Below are positions 34,763-45,989 of a stretch of 64,000 nucleotides of DNA, piece by piece. The position numbers were made by a program, and so were the translations under genes. The stretch is from Nelumbo lutea (Eukaryota > Streptophyta > Magnoliopsida > Proteales > Nelumbonaceae), in the NCBI GenBank assembly GCA_022828595.1, contig JAKGHH010000005.1:58337655-58401654 (forward strand). The letters are read 5' to 3'. Under the pieces are notes generated by a model. It was not told the origin of the DNA, did no database searches, and saw only the letters and a list, made by a program, of their open reading frames with translations. How positions within the stretch are numbered: position 1 is the stretch's first letter; each line of letters starts with the position of its first letter.

Positions 34763-36630
34763 GCATCAATATTCTGGGGAGAAGTAACTGATTTGGAGGC
34801 TCCAATCAGATATCAGTGGGATAAGGTTGTATGGTGAATTGTTGAAGTTACAGACAGTTGGAATTAGCTTAAGAAGTATGTCCAAAAGCTTCAACAGCTC
34901 CAAATCATCAATTTCATCTTTGTTCAGTGCTAATCTGATTGAATACAAGGATTTCATGGTTGAGAATTTGAGATATTATTACAGTGCTTTTAGCAAACTC
35001 TTGATGTTCTTGAGTTCTTCCCTATTTGATCATGTTGAGTTTTGTGTTTTCTTCTCTGCCACTAATTCTGATGTGATGATCTGGAACAATGGGAAGAAAA
35101 GCTTGATTACTGACATATATTAAGAGATTAGGTTGTTATTCTCTGGTTGGACTTGTTGACATTATTGGGGTGGATTTGTAGCTTGCTGAGAAGAAAGGAA
35201 ACAGATAGTTTCAGATGATTCAGGGCTTATGTTAATACATGAATCAGTCCTGTGGGGAAACTATAGCAAAGAAATTAAAGAACGGCTTCAAGATTAGTCA
35301 GATTGCTTTAGAAGTTTCTGCATAATTTTATGTGGGCTCAGAATTGGTTGAAACTGTATTGATGTCCTTTTCTCCATTCCAGTTTCAGTGGCTTGAGAAG
35401 AAAGATTAAAACTTTATTTGCAAGGTCCAAATGTTGAGAAGAAATACCATTTAGTTGAGTGGGGAAAATTAACTGTCCCATAGAAAGGGGGGGGGGTATT
35501 TGGATTTAGACCACTTGGATTGATTAATAAGGCTCTCTTATTAAGTGGCTTTTAAGATTTGGTAATGGATCAATTACACATTGAGACAGATTATTGAAGC
35601 AAAGTATGCACCATAATGCATCCATTATGCAGTCAAGGTGCTTCTTATGTTGATGTTAGTGGAACATGTAACAAAGTTAACAGAATAAAGAAAATCTTCA
35701 TTTAAGGGTACAGTGATATCCTTGCTACCAAGGAAATGAATTAGAGATTGCATTGTCTGTCATTTTTTTTATTGTTGCCTTCATAATGGACAGTGAAAAC
35801 ATAGGCAAGCTAGCTTTTGTGTATTCCTACCCTTTGCTTGAGTAACGATCCTGTGTGTTGTCTTATAGACCTTATGGTGCAACTTATGCTGGCATTTCTA
35901 ATTCATTATTTATATTTTGGACTTTCATATAATGAAGATGTATAATATGAAACCTGACTGAAAGTGCATGGATGCTTGCTTGGTCATAGAGAAGGAATTC
36001 CTTGATTCTTATATTGCTGTTGAGGAGCACTCTGTTATCCTCTGAAATTTTATTTTAATAGCGCTGTAAACGGTACCTGATTGTCCAAATATGAATATCC
36101 CATGAAGGGTAAGCCGAATTCTCTCTGTTTATAACTGGATTGGTTATGGATCCTCTCCTATCCATTCTAATATAATTCCATTTTATTTGAGTTAAATATA
36201 TATGCCCATATATACTTGAAATTTATATTGCACCTAATAGTAAAGTTTGTTTGAATTTTTATTTTTTTTTCTTTTTTTTTCTAAATTGTCATAGGTTCAA
36301 GTTTCATCCAAGTAATTTTCAATTCATTTTATTCATGAAATACAATGTCAAAATCATATCTATTTTAACGTGTCTTTTATTTTATTTTTTATTTTTTTAT
36401 TTTCTACATATTCTTCAGTGATTAGTCCAGTGCACTGTGCATCACCATTTGCCATCCATAGTTCCATACAAGGAAGAATGACCATTCCCCTAAGAAGAAA
36501 AGTAATGTTTTAAGTTCTGCTGCCGGGCACATATTCTGAACCATTTATGGACGTTAAGATTGACCTGTGCTAAGTACGGGCTGTCCGCTAGTATTGAACA
36601 CTTGGAGCTTTGAACTTTGAAGAACCCAAG

Positions 36631-36671
<41 letters not shown>

Positions 36672-37540
36672 GAAAAAGAAAAAAGTAACTTCAATTCAAC
36701 TGTACTATTGGAACGTTGTTACTCAAAAATGAGTTTCAGAAAAGTTACTAGTTTTACAGAAAAATGTTTTTCTCCACGGATCCATTTGGTAGCACAAATA
36801 AGAAAATGAATGGTTTGCAAAAAAATGTTATTTTATGCTGTTTGATTGCACATAAATTGGTCCTGAATAGTGATAAGCAAATGGTTTCCAAACAGTGACA
36901 AAAGTCACATTCCAAAGGAGGGTTGGTTCTGTTGCTTTAAATTTTTGTTATACCTATGCATACATCAATTATTGAGGTTGGTATTCCGAGTTAAGCTAAG
37001 CATCACAAAAATTAGGTTTGGTTTGTTTGCAGTATCATTTCATTTGCATAGATGCAAAAATATGAGTGTGAATAGTGATTTATTTTTGTTTCAGTTTTTG
37101 CCCTATTTTGTGTGTTTGCACTGTGGATGAAGTGAAATAAAACCTAAAACAATGTAAAGCTAAACCTATGACAAAAATGAACCAAAACTTGCATAGTTCT
37201 CATTTACACTCTCATGCATTTATACTAATGAAAGTGGAATTAAACTCCAAACAGAGATGGAGCCTTAGAAAAACAATTTTCCTTTTTATTGAAGTTGTAT
37301 TTATATACTAGTTTAAGGGAATGTACCATTTATGTATGCAAGATTAAAATATTTGGACAGCTTCTATTTATAGGTACAAATCTTTATGACATGAGGTAGG
37401 TAAAATATTGGGTAAAAAACTTAAACCTCCCTTAATGTTTTTCATAAATACTAGAATCTTCCCTCTTTTCAAAAAGGATTAAGACCTCTCTGTGCACTAG
37501 TCACTATGTCTAACAAAGGAGTTAAAAAGTCTGTTATATG
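34763..37540 (+). other. mTERF pseudogene 3' flank (duplicated)
   Basis: Similar to 24868-28720 with the 1.06-kb gap at 35597. It carries a longer CT microsatellite (36632-36668), a 35-bp extra piece near 36562-36597, and no family D MITE at 37241. No gene supported. Confidence 0.6.
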
Positions 37541-38330
37541 ATTTTTTTTTTTATAGAAAACGGTAACTTTTATTAAGAAATTAAGAAATTAAGCAAAATA
37601 TTATAATAACTCCAACATTCCAAAGCTGAAATGCTGACCCACATTCATAACCACTGTTACAAAGCAGCCTAGAAAAATTCACTCCTATTTGATCCTTGTT
37701 TGGCTATAGCATTAGCCAGGCCATTTGGTGTTCTTCTAACCCATTGGAAGTTTGTTCCAATTTCCTTTGCAAGGCACCAGACTTCTCTCATAGTTTTTCT
37801 GTGGCTCAAGATTCCCAAATTTCCGGATTTCTTCTAACTTATTACTAATCTTGAATCCCCTTCCACTTCATCAATCTGTTGTAGTCCCATTTATTTAGCT
37901 AGTCTCAGACCTTGCAGCAATGTTAATACCTTAGCTCTTAACGAATCACCCACTCCTATAGGCCTTAAAAATAGAGCTAGAATTTTGCCTTGCCCGTCTC
38001 TAAAGACTCCCCTACACCTGAGGCCTAAGGGCCCTAAGTTATCCAGGGAGCTCCCATCGAAATTGAACTTTATTTTTTGTGTGTAGAGGCTGCCCAACTC
38101 TCTTGAATTGTTGGGTTATATCTTGAAGAGTTCGCTACTGTATTCCAACCCCTAATTATATCATCCCCTGTGAATTCCTTAAATAACTGATCTTCTTTTG
38201 TGTGTAGAGGCTGCCCAACTCTCTTAAATAACTGATCTTCTGTTGAAAGATTTCTATTGTTTCTTTCCTCCCAAACCGTCCATAAGATTGTGGCTCTTGT
38301 GATTCTCCATAGAATCCTTTCCCTTTTCTA
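37540..38330 (-). mobile_element. LINE 3' end inserted in the right duplication copy
   Basis: On the minus strand an RNase H domain fragment reads FNFDGSSLDNLGPLG, then GVFRDGQGKILALFLRP and GDSLRAKVLTLLQGLRLA, with a later WxxRxxNGLAN-like segment broken by stops. The plus strand begins with a T run (37540-37552), matching a minus-strand poly-A tail. A 30-bp piece, TTGTGTGTAGAGGCTGCCCA and onward, is repeated at about 38077 and 38199. The left duplication copy lacks the block, so it inserted after the duplication. A family B-like repeat follows to about 38565. Confidence 0.75.
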
Positions 38331-39104
38331 GGGTTGTCTAAAGAAACTTGCTTCAAACAAACTTGTTATATTGGAGGGTGGTCAATCCATTGACCTGTTC
38401 AACATTTTTAGGTCATTTTTTATTTTAATTTTTTTTAACTATTTCTTTTTATTTTTAAGTAGGAACAAATCATCCGTTCAAACGAAATCGACCTAAAAAC
38501 CAGTGATCAAAATGGTAAACGGTTATACTTTTGGGTCAATTTTTAAAACCTTGCATCTAATCATCTTCAACAACACAACTATAAAAAATATTTTTATGAA
38601 ACCCAATGGCTATTAAAACCAGCCGACAACAAAACTATCGACGATATTAAATAAATAAATAACATTTTTTACGCACAAATATACTAAATAATTCAAACAA
38701 TAGACATGTTAATACTTGGTTTAACATCCCAATGCAAAAGGCATCAATTTTTTTTCAACTTCCCAATTGATGAGCCATGAGTTGCAATGGTGAATTGGAT
38801 GCCCATGCTGAGTGTACTCCGTGAGGGGAGGTCTTTGTCCGCCCGATATTACATTCAAATGGGTCTTGATATCCCTACATTAAAAATATTTCCATATAAA
38901 TTTAACATATATGTATGGAAGAATATTTCCATATGAATTTAACATCTCTTCTGGTATCATATATTTCGGCATCATAGACTTATGACTATGGTACCAGAAA
39001 AAATTATACCCCACGACATCTTGAGGTTTAAGGCACAACCCGCATGCATGGAAATCAGTTGTACTGGATCAAGAACGGTGAAAACTGCTGAAAAATTGCT
39101 AAAA

Positions 39105-39226
39105 CAATGAAAAACGGTTTCTTTCATTCCAGCCTGCAACCCATTCTTAGTGCTATGGACGTTGCTCTCTGGAACTCCAGCATTAGATTATATGTAAACG
39201 AAGGATGCAGCTACAAAGCCCTCCTC
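39105..39226 (+). pseudogene. PPR pseudogene, 5' fragment
   Basis: Matches the first about 120 bases of the intact PPR (from 31040): shared TTTCTTTCATTCCA-type start, CTCTGGAACTCCAGCATTAG and GTAAACGAAGGATGCAG. It reads in frame from the ATG near 39104 and breaks off where a foreign fragment starts at 39232. Confidence 0.85.
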
Positions 39227-39231
39227 TTTCG

Positions 39232-39351
39232 CTCAAGGAGATGATCCCACCTGGTGCATTGGTTATGCTCACACCACTTATTGCTGGAACATTCTTTGAG
39301 GTGGAAACTCTAGCTAGGGTTCTTGTTGGTTCACTCGTCTCTATTGTGCAG
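39232..39351 (+). pseudogene. Fragment of a vacuolar H+-pyrophosphatase gene
   Basis: Forty codons read [19 protein letters not shown], then [21 protein letters not shown]. This is the well-known V-PPase stretch near the C-terminus (family form [32 protein letters not shown]), with substitutions at several conserved positions. The parent enzyme is a large membrane pump; only this piece is here, inside PPR debris. The similarity is by recall but distinctive. Confidence 0.8.
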
Positions 39352-39747
39352 GTCATTTTTGCACAAGTTGTCAAGGCCCGGGAGGTTCCACCAATGGATA
39401 TCACAGGCACAAGAATCAAGATAAGAAGATGAGAAAATGAAGAGAGTTCAAAGACTGACCATGCATGTCGATTAATCAAAATAATTTTTTTCATTTTTTA
39501 TCTTATAAGATTCAAGTCCCAAAGGTTGTCAAGAAAAGAAAACAAATTATTTTGTATTTAATTTTAGTTTGGATGAATGGATGAATAAAATTGCAATTTT
39601 ATTTAATAATTGAGATTTGCAACCAATTGCAATTAAATTACAAGTTATGTGAGATTTGTAGCCAATTTAAATTCTAGGTTATTTTTGCAAGTGTAAAAAC
39701 GCTGCCGCTAGAAAAAAAAAAAATCATTGCTGGTTTATAGCGGTAGT

Positions 39748-39903
39748 GTATATGGGGTGCTTGGTGCTTACAAGATCCATTGAGACCTAGAAACTGTTGA
39801 GTATGTTGCCAATCATCCTTTTGAACTTAAGCCCCCATGCTGCAGTTTCATATGTGGCAATGGCTAACATGATGAAGAGAGGTGGGATAGTGTGGCAGAG
39901 ATG
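39748..39903 (+). pseudogene. PPR pseudogene, 3' fragment
   Basis: Matches the intact PPR at about 32624-32790: GTATATGGGGTGC, ACAAGATCCATTGAGACCTA, GTATGTTGCCAATCAT and AGGTGGGATAGTGTGG. Between this and the 5' fragment about 1.4 kb of the gene is missing, with unrelated sequence in its place. Confidence 0.85.
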
Positions 39904-40087
39904 AATTTGCGCCCCATAACGTCCCACAGCACATCCCCATCGTGTATTGAGAATATCTTCCGGTGATAGTACTGGAACCGAAGATGTCATCATCGGGAGA
40001 TATTTCCAATACATGGCAGAAATGTACTGTGGGATGTTGTGGGGCGCAGATGTGAACTCGGCGGAAATGTACTGTGGGACATTGTGG
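39904..40087. mobile_element. Fold-back MITE, TIR GAGTTCACATCTGCGC (copy 2)
   Basis: The left arm (about 39908-39972) and right arm (about 39985-40060) are complementary over most of their length, including TGCGCCCCATAACGTCCCAC against GTGGGATGTTGTGGGGCGCA and CGTGTATTGAGAATATCTTC against its partner. A second partial copy of the right end (about 40061-40088) follows. It interrupts the PPR fragment and its 3' flank and is missing from the left copy (33386). Confidence 0.75.
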
Positions 40088-40529
40088 GGCGTCCCCTTTG
40101 GAGTCACATTTTGTGGACCATTTGCTTTTATTATGAAAATGTTGATAAGGAAACCCAAGGAGAGATTAACTTTTACATGGTCCAGCATATTATACAAACA
40201 GAAATGGAACGGTGAATCAGGAGTCATGTAGCCAAACCCATATAGTCAGTACAAGGTTTAGATTATGATGATGATATATATATGGAGGTGTTTGGTACAG
40301 TGGCATTGCATTGCCCTTGTGTTTTGGGTTAGATTGTTTTATACAAATTTGTTGTACTTCTTGCACATGCATTTTTTTAGGCTGAGTTTGGAAGGAGTGC
40401 AAATGCAAAAATGTAGAGCGCAAAGCCTTATATTTTGTATGTATTTATGATGTAACTACAAAATGTTGTAAGTTCTTTGCAGAAAAATTTGGCATTCCAA
40501 TCCACACCACCCAGCAAATTAGAGACCAC

Positions 40530-41330
40530 ATTTTAGATTGGTGGAGCTAGCACTTGCAATAATAGCTCCCGTCGTAGCCAGGTTCTTAGGTTGTTACCTT
40601 CGGTGCTACTATGGGAAGTTTGAGCAGAAAGGTGTAGAAGAAGATATGATGGCAAGCCTATCCCTGCAAGTCAAGTAATCCAACGCATCATAAACTGGCT
40701 TGTTGAAATTGATAAAGTTGCTTCATTACCCACCTTTGAGGATGCAAATGATTGGTGGAGGATTGATTTTCCAATTCCACCCAAGTCCACCAATTCAAGG
40801 TTGTATGAATGGGTAATGCGGCAAGTTCCTTCATGTGGCAAGGTAAAACTAAATACTGATGGTGCCTGTCAAGGAAATTCCGGTGTAGGAAGTGGGGGGG
40901 CTTGATTCGTGATGATGAGAGCAGGTTTCTTAAAGCTTTCTCAAGTCCTTATGCTATTTGTACCTCTCTTTAAGCGGAAATTAAATCTCTTCAGGATGGA
41001 ATTAATGTGTATTCAACATGGTTATCTTATTATCGAGGTTGAATGTGATAATTCTATAATGGCAAGCCTCTTCAATTCAGTCTCTATTTCATGGAGTATC
41101 CATTACTGTGTAATTGAAATCAAAAGGCTCCTTAATTTCTGCAATTACTTATTAAAGCATGTGTATCATGAAGCTAATAGGCCAGTGGACTATTTGGCTA
41201 AAATGGGTGGGACGTTGAAAGGATTCACTAACTTTAGTGCTCTCTTACATATCCCACATCAGGTAAAAAAGTTACTATTTGAAGACTTTATAGGTTTATC
41301 CAATCTAAGAGTTTGATAAATTTATTTATG
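40530..41330 (+). mobile_element. LINE RNase H region, decayed
   Basis: A good RNase H run: RRYDGKPIPASQVIQRIINW, then DANDWWRIDFPIPPKS, VKLNTDGACQGNSGVGSGG, and after a frame slip AEIKSLQDGINV, ending in a YHEANRPVDYLAKMGG stretch near 41170. The catalytic D of NTDGA and the late HEAN motif are visible. Frameshifts and stops (for example within 40895-40980) mean it is dead. It begins shortly after the right end of the mTERF-PPR duplication. Confidence 0.8.
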
Positions 41331-41926
41331 GCTTTTAGTGTGGGCTAGACTGAGAGGATAAGGTTGAGAGATTTGTATTTTGAACTTAGGGCAAGGCGGG
41401 GCCAAGTTCTCCCCTGTAATAGTTTTGATGGGAAGTAACTAAGTACACCTTGTAAAATGTGGACCAATGCAAAATGCATTAAATACATTATATTTAATAT
41501 TCATAATATATAGGTAAGATCGTGGTAGCAGAATTTCCTTGCAACCTCCAATTAAATGCAGATGGCAGGTGTAATATCAATTCATCACTCGGAGATCATA
41601 AACTTAGACACAAGTTGATGGTCTACATAATTCATATTGACCATGTTATCCCTCGTCTCCTCCACATGACTGGATCAAACAGCAAGGTGTTCACTATTTT
41701 CTTAAGTCTTATCAATTCCGCATTAACTAGTAAGAGCAATTATACCTTGAGTTTATATATTACTACTCTCTATCAATGCTTATGTTTCTTGTATGCGTGC
41801 TCTTATCCTTGCCAAACACCCCAAATACATGGTTATGTGCTTACATTTGGTGGCAAAATTTGCTTTCCTTACTGTGTGTGATACATAATTGGTTTATTAT
41901 TAGGAGAGTGATGGATTTATTCTAAG

Positions 41927-42203
41927 AGACTGTTTGGGAGGGCTTTTTTATAATTCGATTTTGTTTTTTTTTTTTTTAATTTGATTTTTAAATTTTTGAT
42001 ATATTCGATTTGGTTTTACCGAATGCTTACCCTATTGAGCCGCATTGATTGAGCAGTTTCACCAAAAAGTTGATTTCTCAACTCAACGATCATATATTTT
42101 GGCTTTCCGGGCTTTCACCAAACACAGCTTCCAGGCTTTCCATGTGAGGCCGACCTTGTAATGCCGGAAGCCGCCGGAGAAAAGCCCTCCCAAATGGGCA
42201 GCA
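41927..42203. mobile_element. MITE family F (GGGAGGGCT ends)
   Basis: The left end GACTGTTTGGGAGGGCTTTT is the imperfect complement of the right end AAAAGCCCTCCCAAATGGGC. Single ends of the same family occur near 23449, 50485 and 61938. Confidence 0.6.
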
Positions 42204-43183
42204 TGCTTACATGAAGCCATGCAATTTAAATCTTGTTACCAACCAACCCCTTGTTGTATTTCACTGTCACAGCCACACATGTTGGGAGAAAATTGGGCGA
42301 TAAAATGGAAGAGTTACATCCATTAAAAGCTTTGGGCAGTTCATTTAAACTGGAAGCTGATTCCTCACACTCAATGCAGGTATTCAATGTTTTCACTCAC
42401 CCAAGAAAAGAATTGTGGGTATTCAATGCACAAACTAAATGTTTGTCCACGTGAATTCCCTTATGGACACCTCCCGTTTATAAAAGAAAAAAATTTGAAA
42501 TTCAAATTACAATAAATGGACAAATAAATGGGGTGGTGGGAGTTCTTGCTAATCGGATGCAATCTTGACCCGGACCATCTGCCCTGATTAGGGTGCAATT
42601 CGGGTACCCAATTTCAAGAATTTACAGCACGGCCCAAGTTGCAATCTTGACCCGCCCAAATTGCACCTCTATAAACGGCTCCAAGCCTCCAACAGTCCAA
42701 CTAAGGATTTGGGTTCATTCAAAATGTTACAAATACCCAAATCCAACCGGACCCAATTTTCACCTGCACCCCTAGAGAGGATAACGTTACCGCCATTCGG
42801 GTTGAGTTACAGGTAATCTAATTCATACACTTCGACTCGAACCGGCAAATGACTGTTGCCACCCCTAACCACAAGAGATCCGAGTTTGTTGAGCCCCCCA
42901 TCTTTTTCATTTTTTGCTAAAGTTTTGATTTGATTTGGTTGACGCAGCAGAACATGTGAAGCCTTTGAAACATGTACCCGTGGATCATGTGAGTTGCATC
43001 AGAAGTACCTCACTCGTTCATTTAATACAGAAACCGTTTTCCATGATTCCATCTCTCAATATATTTGCATGGTCCCGGCCGGCCCGAATCCCTCACTTGG
43101 GCTTCTCTTTCTAGACGTTGCGTCTTTCCTTCATTGAATTCTCTCGAAGCTGTGTCGTGCAGTTAGTTGCTAGAAGAAGAAAC
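42204..43183. other. Intergenic and EPF-gene upstream region
   Basis: No gene supported. A 73-residue open frame at 42233 shows no family. GC-richer repeat words (GACCCG, CCCGGACC) near 42540-42860 look like a decayed repeat. The last 100-200 bp should hold the EPF promoter; I could not fix a TATA box. Confidence 0.4.
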
Positions 43184-43290
43184 ATGAACAAGTCCTTCAC
43201 TTTTGGAGCCCATACGGCCTTCCTTGCTGCACTTCTTCTCTCTCTTCTTTCTGTTGGTCGAACTGTCCGATCGCCAACCCTTTCTGGTAA

Positions 43291-43360
<70 letters not shown>

Positions 43361-43961
43361 TCTTACTTCTAGCTATGTCTGCTTTTGCTAGATGTTCCTG
43401 TGCGTTTCAATGGTCAAGGCAGCTCTAGTCTGATCTCCAAGGTTTGTTCCTGTTTTCTCTAATTAAGGAGATGGGTTTGCTTAATTTTCTCTTGCTTCAT
43501 TCCCATGCATATTGATGATCAAAGCTTATGGGTTGGGAATAAGTCTTAGTTGAGGAGAGCAGTAGAGATGCATGAGAGGCTTTCATAGGAGTAGGATTCA
43601 TCATTAATGTGTTTGTCTTCTCTGAAGAAGCAGTTTTAATAGAAAGTGCTTTATGTGGAAGTCAGAGCCACAAAGCACTTTCTAATTAGCCATGACTGAA
43701 CTGAAGTTTACTAAGTAAGGATTGAATTTATTACGGTTTTTTTTTGTTGTGTTAAATGTGTAGGAAGGAGGGAAGGAGGAGATACAAACGGAACTGTATC
43801 CAACTGGGTCGAGCTTACCTGACTGTTCCCATGCATGTGGACCGTGTTTTCCCTGCAAGAGAGTGATGGTGAGCTTTAAGTGCTCCAATGTGGCAGAGTC
43901 TTGCCCCATTGTCTACAGGTGTATGTGCAAAGGGAGATATTATCACGTTCCTTCAAATTGA
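43184..43961 (+). CDS. EPF/EPFL secreted cysteine-rich peptide (EPF2/EPFL7-like)
   Basis: Epidermal patterning factors are secreted peptides that bind ERECTA-family receptors and TMM to set stomatal number and spacing. I assembled three exons: 43184-43286, 43392-43441, 43764-43961, all GT-AG and in phase, giving 116 residues. Residues 1 to about 28 form a signal peptide (FLAALLLSLLSVG core). A short pro-region follows. The mature part starts near YPTGSSLPDCSHACGPC and holds eight cysteines at 72, 76, 79, 82, 91, 98, 104 and 106, ending in GRYYHVPSN. The CKRVMVSFKC and CPIVYRC blocks and the YYHVPS end match the EPF2/EPFL7 group rather than STOMAGEN. A pure CT microsatellite of about 62 bp sits just after the first donor site. 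The exact member is uncertain. Confidence 0.92.
43294..43355. repeat. CT microsatellite in EPF intron 1
   Basis: About 31 uninterrupted CT units beginning eight bases after the GT of the donor site. This is the longest pure microsatellite in the window. Confidence 0.95.
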
Positions 43962-44368
43962 TACACGTCTCACAGCCTACACACATTTCTCAGACAAACA
44001 ATTAATTTTGATTTTCAGATGGGCTAATTAATGTCATCATCCATTCACTCATTGGAGTCCTCTCTCTCTCTCTCTCTCTAGTTATGTATTGTATATAAAT
44101 AGTTGGATGAGGCTTTGCAAGACTGTTGAAGTTGAGAACATTTTTTTTTACTTGGAGGGGATAGATCTCCCAATCTTTTGCTTTTACTTTTTTGTATGGT
44201 TGAAAAGGTTGTTCTTGTTTTTTCTCTTTTTTTCCTGAAATCTATAACTTCATTCAACTCTACCTGAGTGATCAAGTTATTTCCCAAATCGTTTTCAATC
44301 ATCATTGTAATTCTCGAAATTCTTCAAGACAACCATAAGATTATACATATGTTGCCCTAAAGAATTAA

Positions 44369-44645
44369 GGGTCTATTTGGTTTACAATCAGAACTGGAAT
44401 TGGAATCGGAATAGTCTATTCTCATAGTTTGTTCGGTTCAGACAGGAATGGGAATGGAAATTGAAACTAGCTGGAATAGAATTTCATTCTCAAGGGATGG
44501 GGAGGGAATTACCATTCTCTTAAATGGGGGAATGCCATTCCATCAGGAATGGGAATAAGATTCGATTCTGCCCAACCAAACAGTTGGAATTGGAATTGAC
44601 TCCAATTCCAATTTCGGACCCCTATTCACATAAACTAAAAGACCC
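44369..44645. mobile_element. PIF/Harbinger-like MITE (family C, copy 1)
   Basis: The left end GGGTCTATTTGGTTTACA is matched by the complement of CATAAACTAAAAGACCC. TAA flanks both ends (44366-44368, 44646-44648). The interior is rich in GGAATTGGAAT and its complement. No coding. Confidence 0.8.
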
Positions 44646-44949
44646 TAAAATTTGCCTTTAACATGGTGACAAGGTCTTAATTTCACCATAACTTCATCAC
44701 ATTTTGATTTTAATTTTGTTTGATGTAAAAAGAAATTGAAAGGATTTTTAAATATATATACTAGAAGGGACCCATGCAATGAAGAGATCCCATAAATTCA
44801 TCACAGTGGTCTAAGGACAACCCAAGGCCCTTCAATAAAATGTAAATACATCAGTGTTTGAAAGAGAAAACAAAACATTACATCAACTAGTGTTTGGTTT
44901 AAAACACTACGCTTCCCCATTTCATTGGGGTCACATGAGACCACGTTGC

Positions 44950-45155
44950 AACATATCAATAGCCTCCCGATACGCCCTTACAACGGGTTTTTTGGGGTCT
45001 GACCTGGTTCAGGGGGTAGAGGGGCCTTAAATCTATCCCTCTGAACTAGTTTGAAAAATAAAAACTAAAATATAAAAAGATAAAAGCGAGCCTTGATACA
45101 GGCCGATATGCCCCAATTGACATATTGGCAACCTATATCGATATTTTGAACCTTG
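44950..45155. mobile_element. hAT-like MITE (family A, copy 3), left end unclear
   Basis: The right end ATATCGATATTTTGAACCTTG and the inner CCCGATACGCCC, CTGACCTGGTTCAGGGGG match family A. The left terminus is degenerate, so no target duplication can be read. Confidence 0.6.
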
Positions 45156-45703
45156 GTCAATTTTTTATAATTTTTTTGTAAAAGTAAAAAAACATTAAAA
45201 TAAAATTTCTTGGATTAGATCAAACATGCTTAGAGCCATTTTTTTTTTTAGTTTATTCAAGCCTTATTCACCAAATTTAGATAAAACTTTGATTAGCTAT
45301 GGAAATTGAATATCATTAGTAAATTAAACTGAAAATATTCAGAATATTATATATTATGTTAATAAAATAAACTAAAAAACTTAATATTATATATCATAAA
45401 TACAATAAATTTTATGTGATTTGATTTTACAACTCCTTATTTAAATATATAAAATTCAAACCAACTTTATTAATAGATAGATATTGCTTCTATATAAGTG
45501 TAAATTTAAACATTTAAATATCATGGATTCAAATCCAGAACTCATTGTTTTAATGACGGAAAGAATTTGCAGAGCCGATAAAATTTAGAACCTATTTTAA
45601 TCATTTTGATAGTTGGTGTAGGCAATTGTTTAAAAGCAATGTGACAGCTTATGCATTCCCCAGTATACAACACTGAGAGGCCTGTGATTGGGGATATCAA
45701 CAG

Positions 45704-45989
45704 CATGGTTTTCAAAACCCGAATGGACTGGAAAAACCAGAAACCGGTTAGGTGAACAGTTCCATTTTACTCTAGAACTGTTATTTCCCCAAAAACTATT
45801 GATTTGGTCAGTAAACCGTTGACCCATGTGGTTAAACTATTTGAACCGTTCAACGGTTTGGTTAGTTTTTTTTATTTTTTTATTTTTTTTTCAGAACGGG
45901 CCGTTCATTCAGTTCGAACGGTCGGACTGTTCAACCTGACAACCGGACCCCTGACTGATTCGTTATCCGATTCAGTTTTATAAACCTTG
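45704..45989. mobile_element. hAT-like MITE (family B, copy 1)
   Basis: The left end is CATGGTTTTCAAAACCCG; the right end is the complement of TTTTATAAACCTTG. The 8-bp flanks ATCAACAG and ATCAGCAG differ by one base. The inside carries paired GAACGGTCGGAC and GTTGAACCG-like words. Confidence 0.75.

Larger units (their letters stand above)
33629..40347 (+). repeat. Tandem duplication unit, right copy (decayed)
   Basis: It begins at the mTERF ATG, directly after the end of the left unit, and ends where similarity to 33622 stops (ATACAAAT at 40341-40348). It contains an mTERF pseudogene, a LINE insertion, PPR fragments, a pyrophosphatase-like fragment and a fold-back MITE. Confidence 0.88.

Noticed and set aside
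40909..41316. 135-residue plus-strand frame as a novel gene.
   Set aside because: It mixes shifted and true frames of a LINE RNase H domain whose preceding part reads in another frame.
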